Source: Aquatica leii
Lineage: Eukaryota > Arthropoda > Insecta > Coleoptera > Lampyridae
DNA: 64,000 bases
Direction of reading: 5' to 3'
NCBI GenBank assembly: GCA_035610365.1
Contig: CM069435.1
Location: forward strand, 87,515,389 to 87,579,388
A program made the position numbers and the translations under genes. Of the stretch, positions 23,416 to 34,180 are shown one piece after another. Under the pieces are notes generated by a model. That model was not told where the DNA came from. It worked only from the letters and a program-made list of their open reading frames with translations, and did not search any database. Numbering within the stretch: position 1 is the first letter of the stretch; each line of letters opens with the position of its first letter.

Positions 23416-23984
23416 GACTACGTGGTGACGAACGCTTCGTTTTCTATCTGGTCACCAAGAAATACTCACGTGTCAAGCCGTTATACAAAGATCTGTGGCG
23501 AACATTATGGAGTCTCAAGAGAGAAATGGAGTCCCATCATGTTAAAAAATTGGCAGTACCCAAACTTGGTTGTGGCTTAGATCAACTGAATTGGAGGACA
23601 GTTCAAAACATGTTGGAGGTCGTCTTTTGAGGAACAAGCGTTCAAGTGTTGGTCTGTAGTTACCAACCAAGAAGAATATCAGGCCAGGAAAAGTCCATTG
23701 GCTGTTACTTTTATGGTCAAGGAAGCTGCCGAAATGGAAGAAGCTGCCGCTATCGCCACGATTTTTCTTACCGATGTCGCATCCAGTCTCCTGTTCTGGG
23801 ACAGAACAGTCCTAAGAAGGGGACAATGAAACGTTCGAGAAGTTATTCGCAAATTCAAGAGCCTTCTCGAAGTTGTTATCCATCTTCTAGAACGAATATA
23901 GAAAGATATGGAACACTCGAGAATGATTTTCAAAATGTGTATATATACCGACGAAACAAATTGTTGGTCAGTTATTTTCCGTAA
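23409..23984 (+). pseudogene. macro domain C-terminal part plus CCCH zinc finger
   Basis: Continuation of the macro domain in the next frame: GDERFVFYLVTKKYSR, then LAVPKLGCGLDQLNWRTV and VQVLVCSY. The lysine of VTKK (23457-23459) and the aspartate of GCGLD (23580-23582) correspond to TARG1 Lys84 and Asp125, the residues that form and resolve the covalent intermediate. A TGA at 23628-23630 interrupts the last helix. The same frame then gives CYFYGQGSCRNGRSCRYRH, a C-x7-C-x5-C-x3-H zinc finger (Cys at 23703, 23727 and 23745; His at 23757) of the RNA-binding CCCH class, and an SR-rich tail that runs past the start of the 3' LTR at 23827. No signal peptide or membrane segment is seen. Confidence 0.85.
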
Positions 23985-24449
23985 TGCGAAGCCTGCAGTG
24001 TGAAGAAGATTATTCAAGTCTAAATAAATAAGTCGTTAACGCGTGTTATAAATAAATCTACGAAGTACGTGAGTTTAGTGTAAACAAGTGTGTGAAGTTA
24101 TCCGTGGACTTTATCTTATCTTCGTGTAAGTGATAGCGTTCGTTATACATAAATTATACTGTTAAGGTGGGTTGCACAAAGCAAATCAAAAATGTAACAA
24201 CTGATTATTTCTCAAAACAATTGCTACATAGCCAATGAAACCACGTTTATTAGTGATGTAACAATTGATTTCAGAAATAATCACTTGCTACATTTTTGAT
24301 TTGCTTTGTGCAACCCGCCTTAAGTGTTTTATTAAATATTATTAAATTTAATTAGTTCGGTTAATTTAAAAGTGTACATATTTCTAGTATAAGTAAAACT
24401 TATTAGTAGTCGTTTAAATAAATTAGTTTTAATAATCAAAATCGCTACA
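23827..24449 (+). repeat. 3' LTR carrying a nested MITE
   Basis: Starts TGAAACGTTC and ends GCTACA, followed by the CCAC duplication. Its 623 bp minus the 158-bp insertion (MITE plus one TTAA) is 465 bp, matching the 458-bp solo LTR at 42740-43197. Contains GTGTATATATACCGACG in the probable promoter region. Confidence 0.9.
24162..24323. mobile_element. 154-bp MITE with TTAA target duplication
   Basis: Terminal inverted repeats of about 62 bp begin GGTGGGTTGCACAAAGC and end with its complement (GCTTTGTGCAACCCGCC). They are flanked by TTAA at 24162-24165 and 24320-24323, so the element proper is 24166-24319. The solo LTR at 42740-43197 shows the site without insertion. TTAA duplication points to piggyBac mobilisation; a TA duplication (element ends AGG...CCT) cannot be excluded from the sequence. 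Confidence 0.85.
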
Positions 24450-24943
24450 CCACCTTTCTGTATATTTAATGAACAAACACTACTTTAACATTTAATATTT
24501 TGTATAACATTTATTACCTACTACCTATACAACTTTGTAGCTTCTGTCGCATATTATTCACAAGTTTCTTCGTAATTTGGGCGTTCTTTAAAGAGTTCTA
24601 TGTTTCTGCCACGTGTCACCCGCTTTAAAAACTTCCCATTCTTTTACAGAAACGGCTTACAAATTTTAAATGCTATTGAAGTGATTTGACAGAGTAAAAC
24701 TTTCACTTCCGGATGAACTTCGAATCAATTTTGCACTATAGTATGTAGGGTACGGTCTGTGCAATTGTTTTGTAGCCTTTTGCGTTAAACCTTGGTGGTC
24801 TTACTTGCACAATTTAACGTGAACTGCTCTGTTACGTGCATAAATAAAAATAATGCATTACCCTGTATATTGGTTTAATTAAAAATTACTTTTATAATTC
24901 TCGATGCCATCTATCGGGTTCGGTGGTCACTTCGTATTGAGTA

Positions 24944-25643
24944 CACTCAAGAAATTAAATACTTGGACACCACGGTTTCTTTAAACTAAAGTTTGCACAT
25001 TGTAAATCGGGTTTAAGCTTATCGCTTACAATTTGAACAGCAGCTAGTGTCAGCATGGGTTATCTTACAGAACGACTGTAGAATGAATCATTACGCTAAC
25101 ACGTAGAAAATAGGTAATTTACATACATTTCAATTTTTCTTTAAAAAATATATTTGAGGGTATCACTAATTAAACGTCACACCATATCTCGATTAATTAT
25201 CGGATCAAAATTTTGTTTAAGAAATGTTGACAAAATAAATTTACAAGTAGTTTTAATTTGGAAAATGTCTATAATCAATAGTTTTTAAATTAAATAAAAA
25301 AACTAAACATGGTTATTTGGGTTGACATTGTTAACCTTAGAAAATGTGGATATTTTATGAAGTTTCATTTTTTTCTGTTATTAATATAAAAAGCGAAAAA
25401 AAAACTAAGACAATTTTTAATATATCGACGTAATATTTAATTTTTGGACAAGAATGTATTACTTAATTATAATTAAGATAAAGTTATATTTAAGAAAATC
25501 ATTTTAAAATTAAAAGAAAACAGTTTTTTTAAATAATTAGGTTATTAGGTATTATAAATAAATATAGAAAATTAATAATGAGTGTGACCTCTATTATTAT
25601 CAATACATTCTTGAAGGCGTCGCTCATTGACGCTATCAAGGTA
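24944..25643. repeat. left terminal inverted repeat of the Tc1-family element
   Basis: Pairs along its full length with 26691-27337. Shared landmarks from the outside in: TTGGACACCACGGTTTCTTT, GTCAGCATGGGTTATCTTAC, TTAATTAGTGATACCCTCAA (as complement) and ATATCGACGTAATATTTAAT. Confidence 0.9.
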
Positions 25644-25689
25644 AGAAATGTAAATTCCATTTTAGTTTAAAATTTCGAGTCTTATAAAA

Positions 25690-26681
25690 ATGCCAGCTCA
25701 TATCGGTACTGATTTGAAAGCGAGGATTGTTTCGGAATTAGCGGCAGGCCGTAGCGTGCGTGAAGTTGCACGTATGTTAGATATACCAAAAAGCACCGTA
25801 GGGTATTACCGAGTAAAATGGAATCGCGAACATACTTTGAAAAGAGCCATCGGAAGTGGTAGACCTAAAGTATCTACACGTGCTCAAGATCTCGAGTTGT
25901 TTGATTACGTAACAGAACAACCATTTGCTACATACTCCAGGGCTATGGCAGATACACATTTTCCCAGATGCCGTATAACTGCACAAAAAAGATTAAAGGA
26001 AATGGGAATAAAGAAGTATAATGCTGCTGCGAAAGAAGTTCTCAGTGAAGAAAATATGAGACGTCGTCTGGAATTTGCAAGGCGATATGTGAACGAACCG
26101 TTGAAATTTTGGAATCGACTGATTTTTAGCGACGAAAAAACGTTCAATAGTTGCAACGATGGACCACTACAAGTGTTTAGAATCGAAGGAACACGTTATG
26201 AAAATAATCACATAAGACCTAAAAAACGAAGTGGTTACTTTTCTGTGAATGTGTAGGGTTGGGTAAGCGCACGTGGTCTAGGAGTTTGCTGGACTATCAA
26301 TGGACGTCTTAATTCTGCGGCGTATTTAGATATTTTGGAAAGTATTATGAAACCGTCAGTTGAAGTATTGTATCCAGAACAAAATTATATTTTCCAACAA
26401 GTAAGTATTCTATACTTTCTCCAAAAATTAAGGATCTGTAGAATTATCAACATTTTTATAATGTATTTTTGTTGTTGAAGGACAACGCCCCTATTCATAC
26501 TTTGCGGGTTGTGCGCAACTGGATACAAGAAAATGACTTGGAAGTGTTACCTTGGCCAGCAAAAAGTCCAGATTTTAACATTATTGAAAATGTTTGGGCT
26601 CGAATACTTGCTGTTATCCGAAGACAACACGGGCCAAATTTTATACCTGTTAACCGAGATGCATTAATTGCAGCATATTAA
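25690..26681 (+). pseudogene. Tc1-family DD34E transposase, one in-frame stop, one intron
   Basis: Cut-and-paste transposase. Exon 1 25690-26400, GT-AG intron 26401-26480, exon 2 26481-26681, 303 residues in all. The N-terminus MPAHIGTDLKARIVSELAAG and SVREVARMLDIPKSTVGYY form the first helix-turn-helix, with GSGRP as the linker. Catalytic residues: Asp in IFSDEKTF, Asp in QDNAPIH, and Glu in SPDFNIIENVW, with exactly 34 residues between the last two (DD34E). The intron begins GTAAGT and falls exactly between FQQ and DNAPIH, so splicing is needed to join the catalytic core. A TAG at 26254-26256 replaces the Trp expected in VNVWGW, so this copy is dead by a single change. The ATG follows the left repeat closely. 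Confidence 0.9.
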
Positions 26682-26690
26682 TTATATTAA

Positions 26691-27337
26691 TACCTTGATA
26701 GCGTCAATAAGCAGACGCCTTCAAGAATGCATTGATCATAATGGAGGTCACACTCATTATTAATTTTCTATATTTATATACCTTATAATTTAAAAAAAAA
26801 CTTGTTATCCTAATTATTATTATGTAATAAATTTTTGTCCAAAAATTAAATATTACGTCGATATATTAAAATTTTTTTTTTTCGCTTTTTGTATTAATTA
26901 CAGAAAACAATAAAACTTCATACAATATCCACATTTTCTAAGGCTAACAATGTCAGCCCAAATAACCATGTTTAATTTTTTTATTTAATTAAAAAACTAT
27001 TGGTTATAGACGTTTTTCAAATTAAAACTATTTGTAATTTTATTTGGTCAACATTTCCCAAACAAAATTTTGATCCGTTAATTAATCGAGATATGGTGTG
27101 ACGTTTAATTAGTGATACCCTCAAATATATTTTTTAAAGAAAAATTGAAATGTATGTAAATTACCTATTTTCTAAAACGTGTTAGCGTAATGATTCATTT
27201 TACAGTCGTTCTGTAAGATAACCCATGCTGACACTAGCTGCTGTTCAAGTTGTAAGCGATAAGCTTAAACCCGATTTACAATGTGCAAACTTTAGTTTAA
27301 AGAAACCGTGGTGTCCAAGTTTTTAATTTCTTGAGTG
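26691..27337. repeat. right terminal inverted repeat of the Tc1-family element
   Basis: Reverse complement of the left repeat with scattered substitutions and short gaps. Begins directly after the transposase stop. Confidence 0.9.
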
Positions 27338-27339
27338 TA

Positions 27340-30300
27340 CATATCCATCCCCAAAATCTTGATACGCCCACTTGCTTTTTTAAGAAGTGCATTATTTAAG
27401 TTGTTTCTGGTTACGTTTTGTCTCCATAATGCACACGGGAGTCCTGTGATGATGAGTAAGTTTTTTCCTACGAAAATATAACGTTTGACCAATACCTATT
27501 AGAATCTTCGTTACAAAATAGCAACTTTTAATACGAAAGCTTTCTTGCAACTAGAAGGCAAGCGACTAACTCAGCTTGATTCGGCAAGCGGATCGCAAGT
27601 CTCGGTGTGCTAATCTTACACTAAATTAAAAAGGCGCAAAAACAAGTAAATATCACCGAATACAGACCTTGTTTAAATCTGTCGACTACTAAAAGTAACA
27701 AATTGCCAAAACACAACTTCTAACAACAATATATTTATCTAAGGCAAGAGCAAATAGTCGCTAAAATCAACAGAAAAAAAATAGACTAACAACAATTACA
27801 CATTTTTCGACTAATATAGTAATATAACATATAATATCGATGTAGGCTCACTATATAATTAATTATATTTAACTGTTAACAAACGTTATAAGTGAATGAT
27901 TTTAATTTAATTATAAATATTACTCGATTAAACTATGTCGTCTACTATGCAATTGCGAAATAAGTCGACAATCGACAATGATAATAATGAATCGCAAAAA
28001 AAAAGGAAAATATCATCATAAAAACTTATCCAACCGACAATTTTTTGTCAACAGTAGTAACTTCCATTACTCTTTTTTATTTGATTTAAAAACAAAAATA
28101 TGCGTGGTATATAAGCTTATATTCAACGGTTAATGTTGTTTTGCCTTTGGCTATAACTGCATTCAAATGATTAAAGAAATTAAATTTGAGTCAGTATGAT
28201 CTACGTTATGATTACATAAAATAAGTTATACGCTGAAGGCTGACGGTTAGTGAATAAAATTGAATCAAATTACATAAAAACAAAATTATACGTTACTAAA
28301 AAGTAGTACAAGGCTGACATAATTAAAGTAATAAATATATAAATGCGAGAAGGTATACACTATACGAAGTAATGTACATAAAGTAATGTAGCAAAGTACT
28401 ACGATACTGATACATGTGTGTCTTTTCTCGTTCTTTCCCATTACTTAAAACGAGGTAGACTCCACAAGCTACATATCCCAAAAACAACCCGGCAGCGTGG
28501 CGACGTCATCTTTAGGCATTGCTTTCTCTGCCTGGAAGGTTGGGTAATTAACCTAAACGCCAAATTCAACCAATACCTGGAATACATTTTCCCTACCACA
28601 TTCGCTAAAAGCGTAATAAAAATCGCTATCGTGAAAAATTCGGCAAAAAAATACTACTTACATGTACTAAAATGACGCTCAGATACACGAACCTTCTGAG
28701 CGGTTTCGATCAGGTAAAAAGCGAGTAGAATTGCCGCTAGTTGCTGTATCGCGTTTATTTCCACTCGTAAGGTAACAGTGCAGCCGTTAGTTTATTTTAA
28801 AAATTAATATTTTTGAAAAATACAAATAACGACATGTAACACTTTATCGCAACAGATTTCAGTGAGATTTTTTTTTTGTCAGGTTGTCGATAATGTATTC
28901 TTCCACCATGAAGTAGATCATTATCGTTTGTCTACTAAACGGTAATTGCAAATTAATTTGAAGCGCGTTGATACAAAACGTTCATTATCAGTCAGCTCTA
29001 TGATGGCATTATCTTGAGTCGGTGTTGTAACACGTGACGGACCTGGTTGATTGGTAGCGAATTCTCCAGTTTTATTACCACAAATCCAAAAGTTTGTCTT
29101 TAAATTAAAAAGAGATTCTTTCTTTGAATGACAAAGTCACAGTCAAAACCTTACATGTATTAACATCAAATAATATACATACTGCCTAATTATCTATTTT
29201 ATTCGTAAAAATAAAATTACTTACGCTTACTCTGAGAGATTTTGTTGATATATCAACCCGTTTCAAACAAAACAACTATGTGTCTTCGGGTTTCTACAAA
29301 ACGATCCGTTGACCTATTCGCCTAGGATTTTTAAAAATAAACTTTTATTAAACTTTTACTGTCGGGAGATTATGTTAAAAATATTTTGTTACAAGTTGCG
29401 TTTTGTATTCATCTCGTTCTGGAACATTCAGAGTGTTTGATGTCATTTTTTGTTTATTCGTCACATATAGATATAAATTACGAAAAAAAGACATTTCCGG
29501 TCAATGTAATAAAGATTGTACATACAAATTTAACGTGCGGGTTCAGTGAAATTTTTATTTATAAACATTTGCTTCCATCATAGTTATTAATCGGTGCATT
29601 GATTCTACTGAATTTGTGGTACTTGCGATGGTTTAGTAAACTTGGAAGCACACTTGCGATAGGAATAGTGAAAGTTACTCGGAAGTTTGACGCATTTGGT
29701 TGCGATAATTTATTGTTTGATTTGTAAGCAACTTACTTGTGATACCATTGTTTATCTAATTATATTTTTTTTACACTTTTTAGCAACATTAGGAGACAAT
29801 TCAAGCATGCTAATAGCTATTAGCATGACTCGATAATTGTGAATACCATTTATTTACTTTCTATTAATGTGTGTATTTCTCGAACGTAAAATACGTACGA
29901 CGTAGGTATAGATGTTATCACGACTAACGAAAGCAAATTTGTTTATACAATTACGAATTGAATTTATTTTAAGTGTGATTTGCTTCTGGTTGCGAATTCA
30001 TTAGTTTCGCATCGATTCGAAGTGTAATTTTTCGATTCCTATTAATTTATACTGTCGTATTGTATTACAATAATTTTATGTATGAAGTGTTGTTTACCCT
30101 CCAAAGCTTGCATCAACGTTATTGACTGTGATATTTATTGGCAAACTCTTAATTGCTTTTATATATGTAATTCTGCCACGCTTCGTTTTTTAACTTCACT
30201 TTTTTGTTGTTAAAAATAAATATATTTGTTGTTATAACCTGATTTAAACGGTATTTGCTATTAATAGCTTTCCGCCGTTTTGGCGCTTTTTTAAACGACT

Positions 30301-31720
30301 TTACAATTAGCACACCAAGATTTGCGACCCTTTCGACGAATTATATTGAGTTAGCCGCTTGCCTTTACGTTACGGGTAAAAAGTCACGTAACGAGATTTT
30401 AATCAAAATGATTAATTTTGCTCTTACATTAGCATAGATTAAGTTATCTAAATTTTTTAAGTATCCTCTTCCAAAAACAAAACAACGTAAACTATTAAAA
30501 TACTTGTTTCAAATGTAATCTGGCAATTAAGAAAACTCATAATTAGTGTGTACGCACAAAGTAAGATCACTAAGTTGTTTATCAAAATGATATTCTAAGA
30601 AATCGTTCAAAATAATTAATTCTAGCTTGGTCAATCAAGGAAATACATTTACGACATGCCATTGTTAAGTATTATTTGACTAGTAGACTAATTAACATTA
30701 CTAAATGAAATTGTTCATATTCGTATGATTCAGTTTTTGATACTTTTTATAATCATTAATTTATTAAAAGTGCATATTTTTAAAAGACACGTGAAACAAA
30801 AAATTGAAACATTTTTTTATCTGAAAAATATTTGTTCAATAATAATAATTCATTTAGAATTGGCACTTTCTCGGAAATTACCCGTTTACGATTTTGTTGT
30901 GTAAATATTTTTATTGTTTTTATGCAGCCACTAAATTGGGCAAATAAGTTCTAGTGTTGCAATGAATACATATCAACTTACATAAAATGTTAATTAATTT
31001 GTAAATATTGGGAAATACAGTCTGATCTCTACATTCTAAAACCGTCAATCTTTGATTTTTAATATTTTTTTAAATGTAATGTAAGCAAGTAGTTTGTTTA
31101 CTAAAGTCTTAGTTTAGTAAGATTAAGGCTTGGTTTGGTACTTGTGCCAAGAAAAAGTTGTAACAATGTTTTTATCTTAGAGAGGATTTGTATCTTTCTT
31201 CGCATAACGTTTATTCTAAGACAATTACAGACGACATCCATTAACAACCTGTAAGCGTCAAAACTTTTGGACACTTACCGCGTTTCGTTGTATCCAACCT
31301 TGCTAAGATGTGTCTGTATATGTCCGACTCTTATTTTATCTTGATTTTTAAACAAATTATTTAGTTAAAACTAATTAAATCTCTAAAGAATTGAGTATTT
31401 ATGTCATGTATAATATAAAGCTTTACTGATTCACTGTATGGTAAAAAAAGTAGCGGTTTTCAGTTTTTAGATTTTATTTTTCAGCTGATTTATATTTTTC
31501 TAATTTTTGAGTAATTTTGTAATTTCTATAATTAGAGCAATATAAAGAAAAACTTTTTTAATTAAAAAAAAACTGGAAAAAAGTTTTTAATAAACCACAA
31601 CTGTTGAGCACTTGATGCGTCATCTATTCTCACAGAATCTTACCAAACCAATTCAACTTTTGAGTTTTGGTAAGCATCAGAAACACCAAAAAGCATCATG
31701 TTAACACTTTTGTGCGTCTT
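27340..31720. other. 4.4 kb intergenic stretch, no gene seen
   Basis: AT-rich. Open frames (for example 28418-28675, 29386-29583 and 30255-30437) lack domains and codon structure. One perfect 22-bp palindrome lies at 29806-29827. Could hold regulatory DNA of the gustatory receptor; nothing specific can be shown. Confidence 0.55.
29806..29827. repeat. perfect 22-bp palindrome
   Basis: Each half is CATGCTAATAG and its complement, with no spacer. Could be a dimeric factor site or a chance event in AT-rich DNA. Confidence 0.5.
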
Positions 31721-33305
31721 TTAACTGTATTGGATTCGAACCGAGCAAGAAGAATTTCCTTCAGACGCCGTTTGTATTTGAAAACCGTAGAACTGAATCA
31801 GCACCAACTCGTAAGTCACTATAGTACCTGCAATCTAAACAATCTGTAGAAATAATTGTTTAAACTTAACCAAAACCTACGCTCAAAATAATGCTTCTCG
31901 TTACGTTAAAAAATCTTTTCCCTGTTAAAGAAATCGTCTCAATACCAACGTGTAGAATAAATCTCCGAATCTAAGAAACATTAATACCGTTGCACATACA
32001 AACAAAACACTTACTTCTACGTTATAGACTGAAGAAGACACTGAGTTGAGCAGCGGCAGTGGTTTTTGACTTTCATCGTGTATCCACGCACCGTACAAAG
32101 ACACGCATATAGTTCGTCCAATCAAAAACCCAAAAGAATAAAAAAAGTATATTTTATTGAAAGTGCCTCCAATTGGTCTAAAAAACGAATACAAAATTTA
32201 TCAATAAATTGTTAAAACCGACCTTAGACTGTGAAAAAACTGAACCAGAATAAAAAATAAGTTACTCCCAAAAGACAGCAATACTATGTACGAAAGTGCA
32301 TCGTTCAACGCTTTGCAGAGTTTACCCAACCTGTTGTAATCCTCTCTTACGTTTCTCCACAAAACTATGTCTGAAACCTTTAAGAGCAATTGAAAACTTG
32401 AAGAAAAGATTAATTAAACCAGTACTTTTGAATTAACATAAGTTTCCACGCGTTTGGCTACTTGTTTGAATCTCACTGCTAGAGATGTGCTTAATAGTAT
32501 GATAAAGAGGTCGATGTAAGTCCATGAAAACGTTGAAGCGGTAGTTATAATCTAAAAATTAGGTTTTAGAAAGCGTTGATGATTTACCACAACTTACTTG
32601 CATTATTAAACCAAACCAGAACGAATACCTGACGATGGCGAAGACTTGCGGATACGAAATTCGCGCAAAGTAGTACTCAAAAAACTCAACACTTAAACAT
32701 GAATGCGCTGTGATCATGTTTTTTGTTACGACGATGATGTGTTCAGCTAAAGTAGGTGTTTGAATTGATTGGATTTTTTGAGTCACTTACTTACCAGTGG
32801 CGCACGTTAGTACGATTCCTGAAAGAATCTTTAAACGCGCGTCTAAGTGTGGCGGGTACCCGTAAGAACGCATACTAACGTCGACGGCGCACCATTTTCG
32901 CATAAGTTGGGACCAGTTCTTAGCCAACAGTACGAAAAGTATGTGAACAACAAACGATGTTCCGTAAAAAATTGAAGCAGCTGAAAAAGATCGCGTTGGT
33001 AATACTAATAACTACAACTGGTACCGCAACTTACTTATCAAAGACATATTATCATCTTGCTGAATCGCTGCCATCAAACTTGCATAAACACAGAACAAAG
33101 TACCAGCTAGTATAAAAACCGTGTATAAAACCCTCCAAGATTTCCACGTAAAATAAATAGAGCGTTCCGTAGCTCCAGTGACGCCACGCAAGGGCATAAT
33201 TCCAAAAGCTTGTCCTAACAGTATAATAAACCCGATGGATTTGTAAAAACGCAAATCTTCATTCTTAACTTTGCGCTTAAACAAAACCCTTGTAATCCAC
33301 TTCAT
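31721..33305 (-). CDS. sugar-type gustatory receptor (Gr5a/Gr64-like), eight exons
   Basis: Seven-transmembrane ligand-gated channel of the insect gustatory receptor family, sweet-receptor clade. Exons on the minus strand: 33305-33035, 32980-32795, 32746-32598, 32551-32426 (or 32438), 32377-32223, 32177-32015, 31970-31877 and 31827-31721; all join in phase with GT-AG sites. About 416 residues (412 with the alternative exon 4 donor). Diagnostic motifs: FGIMPLRGVTG and FTWKSWRVLYTV near the N-terminus, YGTSFVVHILF, LWRNVREDYNRL, IVLLSFGSNLFFILVQ, IGRTICVSLYGAWIHDESQ, LTGKRFF and, in the last exon, GTIVTYELVLIQF, the TYhhhhhQF signature of the family. The start is the first ATG before the conserved region; the open frame continues 5', so an additional upstream exon is possible. 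Likely expressed in sugar-sensing neurons (family knowledge). Neighbours do not inform its role. Confidence 0.9.
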
Positions 33306-34180
33306 ATTCGCTTGAAAACAAGTTATGTATGTTAAATCATCAACGGTTAGTGCCAAAATAAAAGCGCTGTTAAAAAATTAATGCTAAATACATGTTGAGG
33401 AATCGATAAAACCTCGACGAAAACAGATCGATCGCAGTTTTAATTTAATAATAATGTGTTGGTTTGTACGCCTTGAGATTTATTATCGAGGAAATTAGCT
33501 AGAAAAAAACAAAAAACACTACAATCTAATCTTTTATCGTTTTTTTTAAGTTGAACTCATTCAAGGTTCGTATATACTAAGGTTACTTCAAAATATACCT
33601 AACCAGACTCTTTACAAATAACTTATTTTAAAATATTAAGAACGGATGTAGAAATAAAATCTACAAAAAAATTAAGGTTTTTTTGCATTTCCTAATTTAA
33701 AAAAAAACTTGTGAAATACTCTTTGGTAATCATTATTTTAATGTATTTCATTTAGTTTGTTTTGGCATAAAAAAGCTCGTTGTGTTTGTTGTCAATTTGT
33801 TGAAGATTATAAGCGATGATGTCAACAGGATTGCTTATATAGTTTTGATTGTAAGAACTTTTCGCGCTAGTAAATTTAAAAAATGCATTTAGAAACTAAA
33901 GTTAAATAAGTTGTGTTGTTGCCAACATTAATAAATCAACCCAAATTGTATACTGACAATTACTTAATTTACTGATTCCAGTCCGTACACAATAAACGTT
34001 TTACGGTATAGTAATTATGGTAATTATTAGATTTACTAGTCCTCACCAAGTATTCGCCACGCGATATTTTTTGAATGTGTATACTTGATGACGCGTTCTG
34101 ATGTATTTTTGATTGGTCCACCGCTATGAGTATATACGAACATTGAAACCCATTGTTTTAAAATATTTGTAGTCGCGATC
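33306..34180. other. spacer between divergent gustatory receptor and FABP-1
   Basis: Holds both upstream regions. No coding signal other than a possible short 5' extension of the receptor near 33306-33363. Confidence 0.55.
34129..34137 (+). promoter_or_regulatory. possible TATA box of FABP-1
   Basis: AGTATATAC about 45-50 bp before the ATG of the gene. AT-rich context makes this tentative. Confidence 0.35.

Larger units (their letters stand above)
19218..24449 (+). mobile_element. Ty3/gypsy retrotransposon with Pol-macro-CCCH arrangement (defective)
   Basis: LTR retrotransposon of 5232 bp, flanked by a 4-bp direct repeat CCAC (19214-19217 and 24450-24453), so both ends are original. Order: truncated 5' LTR, remnant of the gag zinc knuckle, aspartic protease, reverse transcriptase, RNase H, integrase, macro domain, CCCH finger, 3' LTR. 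Pol order (RT-RH-IN) and the RT motifs place it in Ty3/gypsy. It is non-functional: frameshifts separate protease, RT, RNase H and integrase, and there are in-frame stops at 20943, 22661 and 23628. Most of gag and the primer-binding region are deleted. No env-like gene with signal peptide or membrane anchor was found; the space after integrase is instead filled by the macro/CCCH module. It entered within reach of its relatives at 14585, 38290, 42740 and 54240. Confidence 0.93.
24944..27337 (+). mobile_element. Tc1-family element with 0.65-0.7 kb terminal inverted repeats
   Basis: Flanked by TA on both sides (24942-24943 and 27338-27339) with ends CACTCAAGAAATTAAA. The inverted repeats extend inward to about 25643 on the left (700 bp) and from about 26691 on the right (647 bp) with high identity throughout, ending in CTATCAAGGTA and its complement. 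They are far longer than the tens of bases to ~200 bp usual for the superfamily. The transposase lies between them. Total 2394 bp. Confidence 0.92.

Noticed and set aside
23190-23984. Envelope gene after integrase
   Set aside because: This is the env position in errantiviruses, but the sequence shows a macro domain and a CCCH finger, without signal peptide, cleavage site or membrane anchor.
22978-23984. Viral-type (alphavirus/coronavirus) macro domain
   Set aside because: The AHCVSxDxxM, TKK and GCGLD motifs fit the cellular TARG1/Poa1 subgroup, not the viral MacroD-like pattern.
28418-28675. Possible small gene
   Set aside because: 85-codon frame without domain, splice context, signal or similarity that I recognise.
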